In this document: positions 33,101 through 40,828 of the stretch, piece after piece
Layout of the letters: each line of letters begins with the position of its first letter
How positions within the stretch are numbered: position 1 is the first letter of the stretch
NCBI GenBank assembly: GCA_900314925.1
Contig: OMXC01000011.1
Coordinates: 163,056-227,055, forward strand
Origin: an uncultured Bacteroidales bacterium
GTDB taxonomy: Bacteria; Bacteroidota; Bacteroidia; Bacteroidales; P3
Length of the DNA stretch: 64,000 bases
Direction: 5' to 3'
Notes under the pieces: model-generated
The model's input: only the letters and a program-made list of their open reading frames with translations
The model's database searches: none
What the model was told of the DNA's origin: nothing
Made by a program: the position numbers and the translations under genes

Positions 33101-33526
33101 TTACTTTTTGAGCTGGTCGGCGATGGCGTTAGCACCGGCCTTGATACCCTTCTGGGCAGCATCTTTGGCGGCGGCGGTAGCCTTATCCTTGACGCAGTTC
33201 TCAATCTCGGCGCGCACGGCGGCGGCGAACTCCTCGTTGCCGCTGTACTGGGCGTAACCGGCCTCAAGAACGCTGGTCATGCAGCTCTCGATGCTGGCGG
33301 CATCACCCTTGGTGCACTCGCAGATTTTCTGGCCAGCCTCGGCGGCGGCGGCGAGCATGGCGCTGTTGTCAGCCTCACTCTCAATGGGAGCGACTTCCTC
33401 AACGGCCTCGGTCAGGATGGTGTCCTCGGCGAGGGTGTCTTCAGCGGCCTGGTTCTTGTTACCGCAGGAAACGGTCATGGCGGCGACAAAAAGGGCGCAG
33501 CCAACAAATGATAAAACTTTCTTCAT
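33101..33526 (-). CDS. Small Cys-containing lipoprotein
   Basis: 141 residues. Lipobox MTVSC (Cys21), an acidic low-complexity spacer, then an Ala-rich helical domain with four Cys residues (KICECTK, ESCMTS, ENCVKD) that could pair as disulfides in the periplasm. The C-terminus is Lys/Ala-rich. I do not recognise a family. It has a perfect -7 box (33577-33584) about 50 bp upstream and its own terminator, so it is a single-gene unit and possibly highly expressed. Confidence 0.75.
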   Translation of the reverse strand: MKKVLSFVGCALFVAAMTVSCGNKNQAAEDTLAEDTILTEAVEEVAPIESEADNSAMLAAAAEAGQKICECTKGDAASIESCMTSVLEAGYAQYSGNEEFAAAVRAEIENCVKDKATAAAKDAAQKGIKAGANAIADQLKK

Positions 33527-33576
33527 TTTACTGTTTTTTAAGGTTATACATTATTTCTCTTGTCAGTTTCGAGATG

Positions 33577-33584
33577 CAAAAGTA
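33577..33584 (-). promoter_or_regulatory. -7 box of gene 33101-33526
   Basis: TACTTTTG on the minus strand, 51 bp before the ATG. Confidence 0.6.
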
Positions 33585-33625
33585 CAACTATTGTTCCATT
33601 CGGCAATGAAATTAATTCTTAAATA

Positions 33626-33655
33626 ATGCAAAAAAGCCCTCTCGGTGAGGGCTTT
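33626..33655 (-). terminator. Terminator after tRNA-Val
   Basis: On the minus strand AGCCCTC-ACCGA-GAGGGCT followed by a T-run, 5 bp after the tRNA 3' end. Confidence 0.85.
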
Positions 33656-33659
33656 GGAG

Positions 33660-33734
33660 TGGGAGTAACAGGGTTCGAACCAGTGACCTCCTGCTTGTAA
33701 GGCAGGCGCTCTGAACCAGCTGAGCTATACTCCC
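33660..33734 (-). tRNA. tRNA-Val (anticodon TAC)
   Basis: A 75-nt cloverleaf: acceptor GGGAGTA pairs with TACTCCC, the D arm is GCTCAGCTGGTTCAGAGC, the anticodon stem CCTGC/GCAGG encloses CTTACAA (anticodon TAC), and the T arm contains GGTTCGAAC. The discriminator base is A and CCA is not encoded. A terminator follows directly. Confidence 0.96.
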
Positions 33735-33808
33735 AAAGCGGATGCAAAAATACTAACTTTTTCCGATATGGCAAAATAATATTTGCAAGAGACTTGTTTA
33801 TAGTGTCG

Positions 33809-35626
33809 TTACGCGAAGCTCTGCATCTCCACAAGTTTCTTGTATAGGCCTTCTTGGCCTATAAGTTGGTCGTGTGTCCCACGTTGTACAATGTGACCTT
33901 TCTCTACAACCACGATGAGGTCGGCATGCCGTATTGTGGAAAGACGGTGTGCTATGATGATGCATGTGCGTCCCTGCATAAGGCCGTCGAGGCCCTGCTG
34001 CACGGCTTGCTCGCTTTCCGAGTCAAGGGCCGAGGTGGCTTCGTCGAGTATCAGTATCGGGGCGTCGCGCAGCACGGCACGTGCTATCGAAAGGCGCTGC
34101 CGCTGTCCGCCGGAGAGGGTGATGCCGCGGTCGCCCACCGGTGTATCGTACCCTTGGGGCAGAGCCTCGATGAAATCGGCGGCGTTGGCCACACGTGCCG
34201 CGGCCTTGATGCTTTCTATATTATATTGTGTGGAGCCGAAGGCAATGTTGTTGGCCACGGTGTCGTTGAACAATATGCAGTTCTGGCTCACAATGGCGAA
34301 CTGGCGCCGCAGACTGTCTATGTTGAGCTCTTTGATGCTGTGTCTGTCAACGATGATGTCGCCAGAGGTGATGTCTTGGAAGCGCGGCAGCAGGTCTACC
34401 ATAGTGCTTTTCCCCGCCCCCGACGGTCCCACGATGGCCACCGTCTGCCCCTTCTCTATGCGTAGGTCTATGTGCTGCAGTATCGGTATGCCGTCGGCGA
34501 AGTGGAATCCCGTGTCGCGGAACTCGATACTGTCGCTGAATGCCGGTAGCACCGTTGCGTTGGGCCTCTCCATTATCATCTCGTCGGCGTCGAGCACCTC
34601 GAGGAAGCGCACCGCCGAGGCGGAGCCTTTCTGCAGGCTGTTGTAGGCCTTCACGACAGACTGTATCGGCGGTATCAGGCGTGCGAAGATGATGACGAAG
34701 AAAATGAACACCGAGGGCATTATGTGTCCGCCGATGACCCACGAGCCGCCGACGATAAGGATGATGACCAGCGCCAGTGTGCCCAGTATCTCCGACAGCG
34801 GCGATGATATCTCGCGTCTCCGTGCCACCTTCACCATTGTGCGGGTGTAGTCTTCGTTCGAGGCCCTGAAGCGTTCCGTCATGCCCTCTTCGTGCCCGAA
34901 CGCCTTTATGGCGCGCAGTCCCGCCAGCGACTCTTCCAGTGTGGCAAACAGCTGCCCCAGCCGGTTCTGGCCTATCTGCGAGTTGCGCTTCAGGCTCTTG
35001 CCGATCTTGGAGATGAGCCATACGCCGCCGGGCAGCACCACGAGAAACAGCACAAACAGCCGCCACGACACGAAGATTAGTGTGGCGCTGAAGACGATGA
35101 TGTTTATAGGACTGATGACGAGCATCTGCAGGGTGCTGACGATGCTCCATTCGATATCCGCCAGGTCGTTCGACATGCGGCTGATGAGGTCGCCGCGACG
35201 CTGTTTGTTGAAGTAGCTTACCGGCAGTATGGTGATGCGGTGGTACAGGTCGTTGCGCAGGTGCTCTATCAGCCCGTTGCGGACGGCGTCGAGGAAGAAG
35301 AGTGCCAGGTAGCGGAACAGGTTGCTCAGCAGCGATAATGCCAGGTATCCGCCGGCGATGATCACCAGGCACCGCCACAGCCCCAGCGCGTCGCTGTACT
35401 GATGCAGATGCCAGAAAGCCCATTCCGTCAGCCCCTCCTGGCTCATGCTGAAAGCCGGTTCCGCCTCCGGCACATTGCTCAAGCCGAAGAGCAGCTCCAC
35501 GAAAGGCACAATCATCACGTAAGAGCCCAGGTTGAACACAATATGCAGCAGGTTGAAGAACACGTTTATCCCCAGATGCCAGGGAAAATGCTTCAGGTAG
35601 CTCAGTATGCGTATGATGGGCTTCAT
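33809..35626 (-). CDS. MsbA-like ABC exporter
   Basis: 605 residues: six-helix ABC transporter transmembrane domain (about 1-340) fused to an ATPase. Walker A is GPSGAGKST, signature LSGGQRQRLS, Walker B LILDEATSALD, and the switch His is in IAHRLST. This is the half-transporter layout of MsbA, which flips lipid A-core, though lipid or drug export by a paralogue cannot be excluded. It is the last gene of the sufC-sufD-OmpA-like operon, 11 bp after its neighbour. Linkage to an envelope protein fits a cell-surface role. Confidence 0.88.
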   Translation of the reverse strand: MKPIIRILSYLKHFPWHLGINVFFNLLHIVFNLGSYVMIVPFVELLFGLSNVPEAEPAFSMSQEGLTEWAFWHLHQYSDALGLWRCLVIIAGGYLALSLLSNLFRYLALFFLDAVRNGLIEHLRNDLYHRITILPVSYFNKQRRGDLISRMSNDLADIEWSIVSTLQMLVISPINIIVFSATLIFVSWRLFVLFLVVLPGGVWLISKIGKSLKRNSQIGQNRLGQLFATLEESLAGLRAIKAFGHEEGMTERFRASNEDYTRTMVKVARRREISSPLSEILGTLALVIILIVGGSWVIGGHIMPSVFIFFVIIFARLIPPIQSVVKAYNSLQKGSASAVRFLEVLDADEMIMERPNATVLPAFSDSIEFRDTGFHFADGIPILQHIDLRIEKGQTVAIVGPSGAGKSTMVDLLPRFQDITSGDIIVDRHSIKELNIDSLRRQFAIVSQNCILFNDTVANNIAFGSTQYNIESIKAAARVANAADFIEALPQGYDTPVGDRGITLSGGQRQRLSIARAVLRDAPILILDEATSALDSESEQAVQQGLDGLMQGRTCIIIAHRLSTIRHADLIVVVEKGHIVQRGTHDQLIGQEGLYKKLVEMQSFA

Positions 35627-35637
35627 GGTGTCAGTGT

Positions 35638-37431
35638 TCAGTGGTTATTGTTCAGTGTTATTTGCGGACGCTTGATGTCGGTGCCGCCGCGGTAGGCGAG
35701 GCGTTCGGCGCGCAGCCCTTTGCCGCGCAGGCGGTCGTAGACGGTCTTGGCGTCGGTGTATTTGGGGCATTCCACGCTTATGTGCACCCGTGGGTGGCTC
35801 ATGAGCCACTGCGCCAGGGCGTCGGTCACCTGCTCTCCCTCTGCCGTAAGGCGGCTGCCCGTGAGGAAGGTGACGTCCAGCGGCATCACGCTGTCCTGTA
35901 GCGTCACGCGTGCCGGCATCTGCCGTGCCTTGGCGCAGAGGATGGCAGGCAGCGCCCCCTCGTCCGAGAGGGTGACGACGTTGAGCCCCTGGTCGGCGAG
36001 CATCATCACGGTGTCGCGCGTGACCGCCCCGTGGACTATTTTCATCCGTCGCAGGCTCATGGCCTCCGGGCGTGCCGCGGGGTAGAGGTCGAAGACAAGT
36101 ATGTCGGTGCTGCGCGAGCCGTCGGTGCGTCCGGCGAAGTAGGCGCGGCGCCCGTCGGGGGTGACGCCGAAGCTCGCCTCGTCGTCCTCGGTGTTGATCG
36201 GCAGCCCCAGATTGGTGGGGCGGTTGCCGTAGGTGTCGTTGAGGTTGGTGAAGTAGACGTCGTAGCCGCCGAACCCCTGCCACCCGTTGCTGAGGAAGTA
36301 GAGCGTGTGGCCGTCGGCAGCCAGGAAGGGCATCTTTTCGTTGCCTTCGGTGTTGATGTTGTCGCCCAGGGCCTCGGCGCGGCTCCAGTCGCCGTTGGGC
36401 AGGCGGTGGCAGCGCCAGATGTCGGTGCCGCCGTGACCGCCCTTGCGGTTCGACGCGAAGAGCAGCGTCTGACCGTCGGGGCTCACCGTGGGCTGCGACT
36501 CCCACGAGCGCGGGCCGTTCACCTGCGGCCCGAGGGCTTCCGGCTGCTGCCAGCGCCCGTCGACGCGGCGCACGCGGTAGATGTCGCTGTTGGCATAGCC
36601 GTTTTCGCGGCGTATGATGGAGTAGTACAGCTCGTTGCCGTCGGCCGTCAGGCTCACGCCGCCTTCGGGGTCGCCGCTGTTGAACGGCGGCGGCAGCTCG
36701 GCGCCGCGGCTGAAGGCGCTGTCCTGCCACAGGCTGTAGCAGAGCCGCCACTGCTTCTTCTCAAGTTCGCGGTGGTAGAAGGTGCGCTCCTGCTCCACGG
36801 GCAGCTCGCGCAGGTAGTAGAACGTGTGTCCGTCGGGGCTCAGGTAGGGCAGGGCCTCGTTGTGCTTGGAGCTGACACCCGCCAGCCGCTCGGGGTCGAA
36901 GGGCGCCATGTTGAGCATCGCCTCGGCGAGGAACTGAGACCAGTAGAGGTAGTTCGACGCCTCCTCGTAGGCGGCGGTCACCTCCTTGTCGTCGCTGCCG
37001 TTGGCGCGCGCGAAATACTCGTTGAGTTCGGCCACAGCGTCGTCGTAGCGCTTGTCCGTGTAGTGTATCATGCCCATGTAGTAGTGCGCCAGGGCGTTGG
37101 GGTAGGTGGGGCAGAGCTCTATGCACTTGGTGAAGTAGCGCCGTATCGCCGTGGCGTTGAAGCCGTCGTGCACCGCCGTCATGCCCAGCCAGAACTGGGG
37201 CTCCGCGGCCTTGGGGTTGCGGGCGGCCACCTTGCGCAGCTCGGCGGCGGCGTTCTTGAAGTTGTGGCTGTTGTAGTGGGCCAGGGCCTCCGCGAACCTG
37301 CCGCGGTCGCCGCTCTTCACCTTGACTCCGCACTGGGCCTGGAGCCTCACCCCCAACCCCTCTCCTGAAAACAGAGGGGAGAGAAAAGCAACGGCTATTG
37401 CTACAATTGGTAGTATGGCTTTCTTTCTCAT
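35638..37431 (-). CDS. TPR / PD40 propeller / OmpA-like envelope protein (PorE-like)
   Basis: 597 residues. A signal peptide is followed by TPR repeats (about 45-165), a six-bladed PD40 beta propeller (blades with SPDGHTFYYL, LTADGNELYYS, SPDGQTLLFASNRKGG, AADGHTLYFLSNG) and a C-terminal OmpA-like segment (RLTAEGEQVTDALAQWLMSHP) that lacks the full peptidoglycan motif. This order resembles PorE of the type IX secretion system, but the carboxypeptidase-regulatory domain seen in PorE is not obvious. The start is the ATG at 37431. Residues ~17-29 of the signal peptide (LSPLFSGEGLGVR) are encoded by a CCCTCTCC-type repeat that appears inserted in frame. Confidence 0.8.
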   Translation of the reverse strand: MRKKAILPIVAIAVAFLSPLFSGEGLGVRLQAQCGVKVKSGDRGRFAEALAHYNSHNFKNAAAELRKVAARNPKAAEPQFWLGMTAVHDGFNATAIRRYFTKCIELCPTYPNALAHYYMGMIHYTDKRYDDAVAELNEYFARANGSDDKEVTAAYEEASNYLYWSQFLAEAMLNMAPFDPERLAGVSSKHNEALPYLSPDGHTFYYLRELPVEQERTFYHRELEKKQWRLCYSLWQDSAFSRGAELPPPFNSGDPEGGVSLTADGNELYYSIIRRENGYANSDIYRVRRVDGRWQQPEALGPQVNGPRSWESQPTVSPDGQTLLFASNRKGGHGGTDIWRCHRLPNGDWSRAEALGDNINTEGNEKMPFLAADGHTLYFLSNGWQGFGGYDVYFTNLNDTYGNRPTNLGLPINTEDDEASFGVTPDGRRAYFAGRTDGSRSTDILVFDLYPAARPEAMSLRRMKIVHGAVTRDTVMMLADQGLNVVTLSDEGALPAILCAKARQMPARVTLQDSVMPLDVTFLTGSRLTAEGEQVTDALAQWLMSHPRVHISVECPKYTDAKTVYDRLRGKGLRAERLAYRGGTDIKRPQITLNNNH

Positions 37432-37476
37432 TTCGCTGACACCCCTCTCCCCGCAGGAGAGGGGGTGGGGGAGAGC
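37343..37476. repeat. Inverted CCCTCTCC repeats bracketing a start codon
   Basis: Copy 1 (37343-37383) lies inside the signal-peptide codons of the OmpA-like gene. Copy 2 (37441-37476) lies 10 bp upstream of its ATG, in inverted orientation. CTCaCCCCCAaCCCCTCTCCTG and the reverse complement of copy 2 differ at only two of 22 positions, so the start codon sits in the loop of a long potential hairpin. Confidence 0.85.
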
Positions 37477-37481
37477 CCTCC

Positions 37482-38414
37482 TTATAGTTTGCTCGGGTCT
37501 ATTCTGAAGTTGGCCGACTCGCCGTTGCAGGGCGTGGTGCAGCGTAAGGCGCACTCGTCGCACGACGGGCTGAGCTCGCCGTGCAGCCGCTTCTTCACCA
37601 TGTCGCCCACAGCGTCGCGCAGGCTGCCGATGGCTATGCCGCGTATCACCTCGTCGCAGAAAGCGTAGCTCAGCATCGTCAGCGCCGTGCGTTCGCTGAT
37701 GCCGCGCGTCTGCAGGTAGAACATCGCCTGCTCGTCGAGCTGCCCTATGGTGGAGCCGTGCGAGCACTTGACGTCGTCGTTGTATATCTCGAGGAAAGGC
37801 CGTGTGTCCACATGCGCCTTGTCGGTGAGCAGCATGTTGCGGTTGGTCATGTATGCCTCGGTCTTCACGGCGCCGTCCTGCACCAGCACGTGGCCGTTGA
37901 AGCGGGCGCGCGCCGCGTCGTCCATGATGCCCTTGTACAGCTCGCTGCTCGTGCAGTGGGGCTTGGCGTGCTCCACGAAGATGTAGTTGTCGCACTCCTG
38001 CTCGCGGTCTATCAGGTACAGGCCGTCGGCCTTGCAGCTGCAGCCCTCGCCCTGCATGCGCACCACGACGTTGTTCCTCACGTGGCCGCCGCCGAGGGTG
38101 ACGGTGCACATCTCCAGCTGCGCGTCGCGCTGCATCGTGATGTCGAGCTGCGTCAGGTGGCGCGCCGGCGTGCTCATGCCCTGCAGGCGGTAGAGCTTCA
38201 GGCTGGAGCCCTCCTCCATCGCTATGTCGGCGCGGCAGAGGTCGTCCATCGTCACGTAGCCTTCTCCCTCGCGCAGCATGAACATCGGCACATCCTGCCG
38301 CTGGCAGAGCACCAGCTGCATCGCCTCGCCGCGGCGTACCGTGATGCGCTCCGCCGGCGCCTCGCAGCGCCAGCCGTCGGTCCACACGTCGGGCAGTATA
38401 TCCTTTCTAATCAT
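37482..38414 (-). CDS. sufD: Fe-S cluster assembly protein SufD, short form
   Basis: 310 residues. The SufBD beta-helix core is clear, with the conserved C-terminal blocks NDDVKCSHGSTIGQLDEQAMFYLQTRGI (split here between the His-containing loop and QTRG) and the final helix. Most SufD proteins have over 400 residues; the N-terminal helical part is much reduced here. A Cys-rich tail with the spacing C-x2-C-x3-C-x3-C follows the core near the end. SufD works with SufB and SufC as the scaffold complex; sufB is not adjacent. The start overlaps the sufC stop by 4 bp. Confidence 0.9.
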   Translation of the reverse strand: MIRKDILPDVWTDGWRCEAPAERITVRRGEAMQLVLCQRQDVPMFMLREGEGYVTMDDLCRADIAMEEGSSLKLYRLQGMSTPARHLTQLDITMQRDAQLEMCTVTLGGGHVRNNVVVRMQGEGCSCKADGLYLIDREQECDNYIFVEHAKPHCTSSELYKGIMDDAARARFNGHVLVQDGAVKTEAYMTNRNMLLTDKAHVDTRPFLEIYNDDVKCSHGSTIGQLDEQAMFYLQTRGISERTALTMLSYAFCDEVIRGIAIGSLRDAVGDMVKKRLHGELSPSCDECALRCTTPCNGESANFRIDPSKL

Positions 38415-39169
38415 TCTCCAAGCTCCTTTTTAATCCAGTCGTAACCCTTCTCCTCCAGCTCCAGGGCCAGCTCCTTGGGGCCCGTCTTCACTATGCGGCC
38501 CTCGTAGAGCACATGCACGTAGTCCGGCACGATGAAGTCCAGCAGGCGCTGGTAGTGCGTGATGACGATGGTGGCGTTGTCCTTCGAGCGCAGCTGGTTC
38601 ACGCCGCCGGCCACTATGCGCAGCGCGTCGATGTCCAGGCCGCTGTCCGTCTCGTCCAGTATGCTCAGCGTCGGGTTGAGCATGGCCATCTGGAAAATCT
38701 CGTTCTTCTTCTTCTCGCCGCCGCTGAACCCCTCGTTCACCGAGCGGTTGGCCAGGTTGGCGGTCATCTCCACCACCTTCTTCTTCTCCTCCATCAGGCG
38801 CAGGAACTCGCTGCCGCTCAGCGGGTCCAGACCGTGGTACTTGCGCTGCTCGTTCACCGCCGTGCGCATGAAGTTGGTGATGCTCACACCCGGAATCTCC
38901 ACCGGGTACTGGAAGCCGAGGAACAGCCCCTCGCAGGCGCGCTGGTCCACGGGCATCTCCAGGATGTTCTTGTCCTTGAAGATTACCTCGCCGGCGGTGA
39001 CCGTGTACTTCGGGTTGCCGGCCACCACGCCAGCCAGCGTGCTCTTGCCGTTGCCGTTGGGGCCCATGATGGCGTGCACCTCGCCGCGGTTCACCTCCAG
39101 GTTTATCCCTTTCAATATCTCGCGTTCGCCTATCGAGGCATGCAGATTTCGTATTGACAATAGTGACAT
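38411..39169 (-). CDS. sufC: Fe-S cluster assembly ATPase SufC
   Basis: 252 residues. An ABC-type ATPase: Walker A GPNGNGKST, the SufC-specific signature GFSGGEKKKNEIFQMAML, Walker B LSILDETDSGLD, and switch His in VITHYQRLLDFI. It powers the SufBCD scaffold. The frame stays open further upstream into GC-rich repeat DNA, but MSLLSIRNLHASIGEREILK is the natural N-terminus, so the ATG at 39169 is used. It is the first gene of the operon. A -7 box is 65 bp upstream. Confidence 0.95.
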   Translation of the reverse strand: MSLLSIRNLHASIGEREILKGINLEVNRGEVHAIMGPNGNGKSTLAGVVAGNPKYTVTAGEVIFKDKNILEMPVDQRACEGLFLGFQYPVEIPGVSITNFMRTAVNEQRKYHGLDPLSGSEFLRLMEEKKKVVEMTANLANRSVNEGFSGGEKKKNEIFQMAMLNPTLSILDETDSGLDIDALRIVAGGVNQLRSKDNATIVITHYQRLLDFIVPDYVHVLYEGRIVKTGPKELALELEEKGYDWIKKELGE

Positions 39170-39233
39170 ATTATGATGCAATTGTTTGATTTTTACACAA
39201 TAAATACCATAGTGGCCACACTGGCCGCTGAGG

Positions 39234-39241
39234 CAAAGATA
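39234..39241 (-). promoter_or_regulatory. -7 box of the sufCD operon
   Basis: TATCTTTG on the minus strand, 65 bp before the sufC ATG. The 5' leader of about 60 nt is long for this window and could carry regulation; no Fur or IscR-like site was recognised. Confidence 0.6.
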
Positions 39242-39310
39242 CAAAATTATTTTCGCACGCGCGAAAAAACTTGCCCTCCGCGGCTCTCCGTCCTCCCTCC
39301 CGCCCCCTGC

Positions 39311-39590
39311 ATGCCGCGTCCCCGCCGCATCCCCGCCGCGTCCCAGCCGTGTCCCCGCCGCGTCTCCGCCGCTCCCCAGCACTCCCCCGCCGGCAACCCT
39401 CCGCGGCTCCCCCTCCGCCATTCCTCCTCCCCTTCGGCCCTTCTTCGGCCCCCCTACGGAGTCCCTTCGGCATTTCTTCAGTAGTTTTTCAGTAGTTCTT
39501 CAGTAGTATTTCAGTGCTGCACTGAAGAAGTATCGTTGATGTATCGTTGAAGTATCGTTGAAATGCCGTAGGGGATGCGTGCCGGAAGGG
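39311..39590. repeat. Phased 11-bp repeat element, copy C (longest)
   Basis: About 25 consecutive 11-bp steps without a phase slip. The left third is GC-only (ATGCCGCGTCC, CCGCCGCATCC, CCGCCGCGTCC, CAGCCGTGTCC and so on). Then come CTTCGGCCCTT, CTACGGAGTCC, CTTCAGTAGTT-type units and the centre TTTCAGTG-CTG-CACTGAAGAAG. Three TATCGTTGAnG units and TGCCGTAGGGG end it. It fills the gap between the divergent sufC and ruvB genes and ends 28 bp before the ruvB -33 element. Confidence 0.93.
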
Positions 39591-39617
39591 TGGCTTTTTA
39601 TATGTCGAGGAGAAAAA

Positions 39618-39649
39618 TTTGGCCATGTCGTATATTTTGCTTATTTTTG
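39618..39649 (+). promoter_or_regulatory. Promoter of ruvB
   Basis: TTTG (39618-39621), 20 bp, TATTTTTG (39642-39649): a perfect Bacteroidota promoter with a leader of about 40 nt. Confidence 0.8.
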
Positions 39650-39694
39650 CACCTTGAACCGAAGGTCAAGAATACCTTATAAACAGTTGAATCA

Positions 39695-40717
39695 GTGAGA
39701 AACGACAGTCTCGACAGCAGCAGTGTCTCCGCGAAAGAGAAAGAGATAGAGCGTGCCTTGCGCCCCTCGGGGTTCGACAGCTTCGCCGGGCAGCATCAGG
39801 TGGTGGAGAACCTCAAGGTCTTCGTGCGCGCCGCCAAGGAGCGCGGCGAGCCGCTCGACCATGTGCTGCTCTACGGCCCTCCGGGTCTCGGCAAGACGAC
39901 CCTCAGCAACATCATCGCCAACGAGCTCGGCGTGGGCATAAAGACCACCAGCGGCCCTGTGCTCGACAAGCCCGGCGACCTGGCCGGACTGCTCACCTCG
40001 CTGCAGGCCAACGATGTGCTCTTCATCGACGAGATACACCGTCTGTCGCCCGTCATCGAGGAGTACCTCTACAGCGCCATGGAGGACTTCCGTATCGACA
40101 TCATGATAGAGAGCGGCCCTGCGGCGCGCTCGGTGCAGCTGGGCCTCAAGCCTTTCACGCTCATCGGCGCCACCACGCGCAGCGGCATGCTCACGGCTCC
40201 GCTGCGTGCCCGTTTCGGCATCAACTGCCGTCTGGAGTACTATGACGCCGAGACGCTTACCCGCATCGTGAACCGCTCGGCCGTGCTGCTGCAGGTGAAG
40301 ATCACCAGCGAGAGCGCCATTGAGATAGCGCGGCGCTCGCGCGGCACCCCCCGCATAGCCAACCGCCTGCTGCGCCGCGTGCGCGACTTCGCCCAGGTGA
40401 AAGGCGACGGCACCATCACGCTGGATATAGCCCGCTATGCCCTGCAGGCTCTCAATGTGGACCGCAACGGATTGGACGACATGGACATCCGCATACTGAC
40501 CACCATCATCGACAAGTTCAAGGGCGGCCCCGTGGGTGTCAACACCATAGCCACCGCCGTAGGCGAGGATGCCGGCACCGTGGAGGAGGTCTACGAGCCC
40601 TACCTCATCCAGGAGGGCTACCTCATGCGCACCCCTCGCGGCCGCGAAGCCACCTCCCTCGCCTACCAGCACCTCGGCAAGCTGAAGACCAACGGCAATC
40701 AGCAGGAGTTGTTCTGA
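39695..40717 (+). CDS. ruvB: Holliday junction branch-migration helicase RuvB
   Basis: 340 residues, full length. Walker [10 protein letters not shown], Walker B FIDEIHRL, sensor 1 [10 protein letters not shown], arginine-finger region [15 protein letters not shown], and the C-terminal winged helix ending in [15 protein letters not shown]. RuvB hexamers drive branch migration with RuvA at Holliday junctions. ruvA and ruvC are not in the window. The start is GTG at 39695, because no in-frame ATG precedes the conserved core and the promoter spacing fits. Confidence 0.97.
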   Translation: MRNDSLDSSSVSAKEKEIERALRPSGFDSFAGQHQVVENLKVFVRAAKERGEPLDHVLLYGPPGLGKTTLSNIIANELGVGIKTTSGPVLDKPGDLAGLLTSLQANDVLFIDEIHRLSPVIEEYLYSAMEDFRIDIMIESGPAARSVQLGLKPFTLIGATTRSGMLTAPLRARFGINCRLEYYDAETLTRIVNRSAVLLQVKITSESAIEIARRSRGTPRIANRLLRRVRDFAQVKGDGTITLDIARYALQALNVDRNGLDDMDIRILTTIIDKFKGGPVGVNTIATAVGEDAGTVEEVYEPYLIQEGYLMRTPRGREATSLAYQHLGKLKTNGNQQELF

Positions 40718-40828
40718 TGGCTGTAAAAAATATTAAAAAAAGTTAATTTTTGATACTTTTTCGCCTGTTTCTCGTCATATATATAGGTAGCCCGGATTAG
40801 GACCAACGGGTGACTTGTATAGGACGGG

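Noticed and set aside
37482..38385. Extension of the OmpA-like frame upstream through sufD
   Set aside because: The frame is open by chance over sufD; the signal peptide at 37431 marks the true start, and sufD is in another frame.
39170..39421. N-terminal extension of SufC
   Set aside because: The extra residues are Gly/Arg-rich translation of the phased repeat and include the promoter; SufC begins at 39169.
39311..39590. CRISPR array
   Set aside because: The 11-bp units have no spacers and no 24-47 bp repeats, and no cas gene is in the window.
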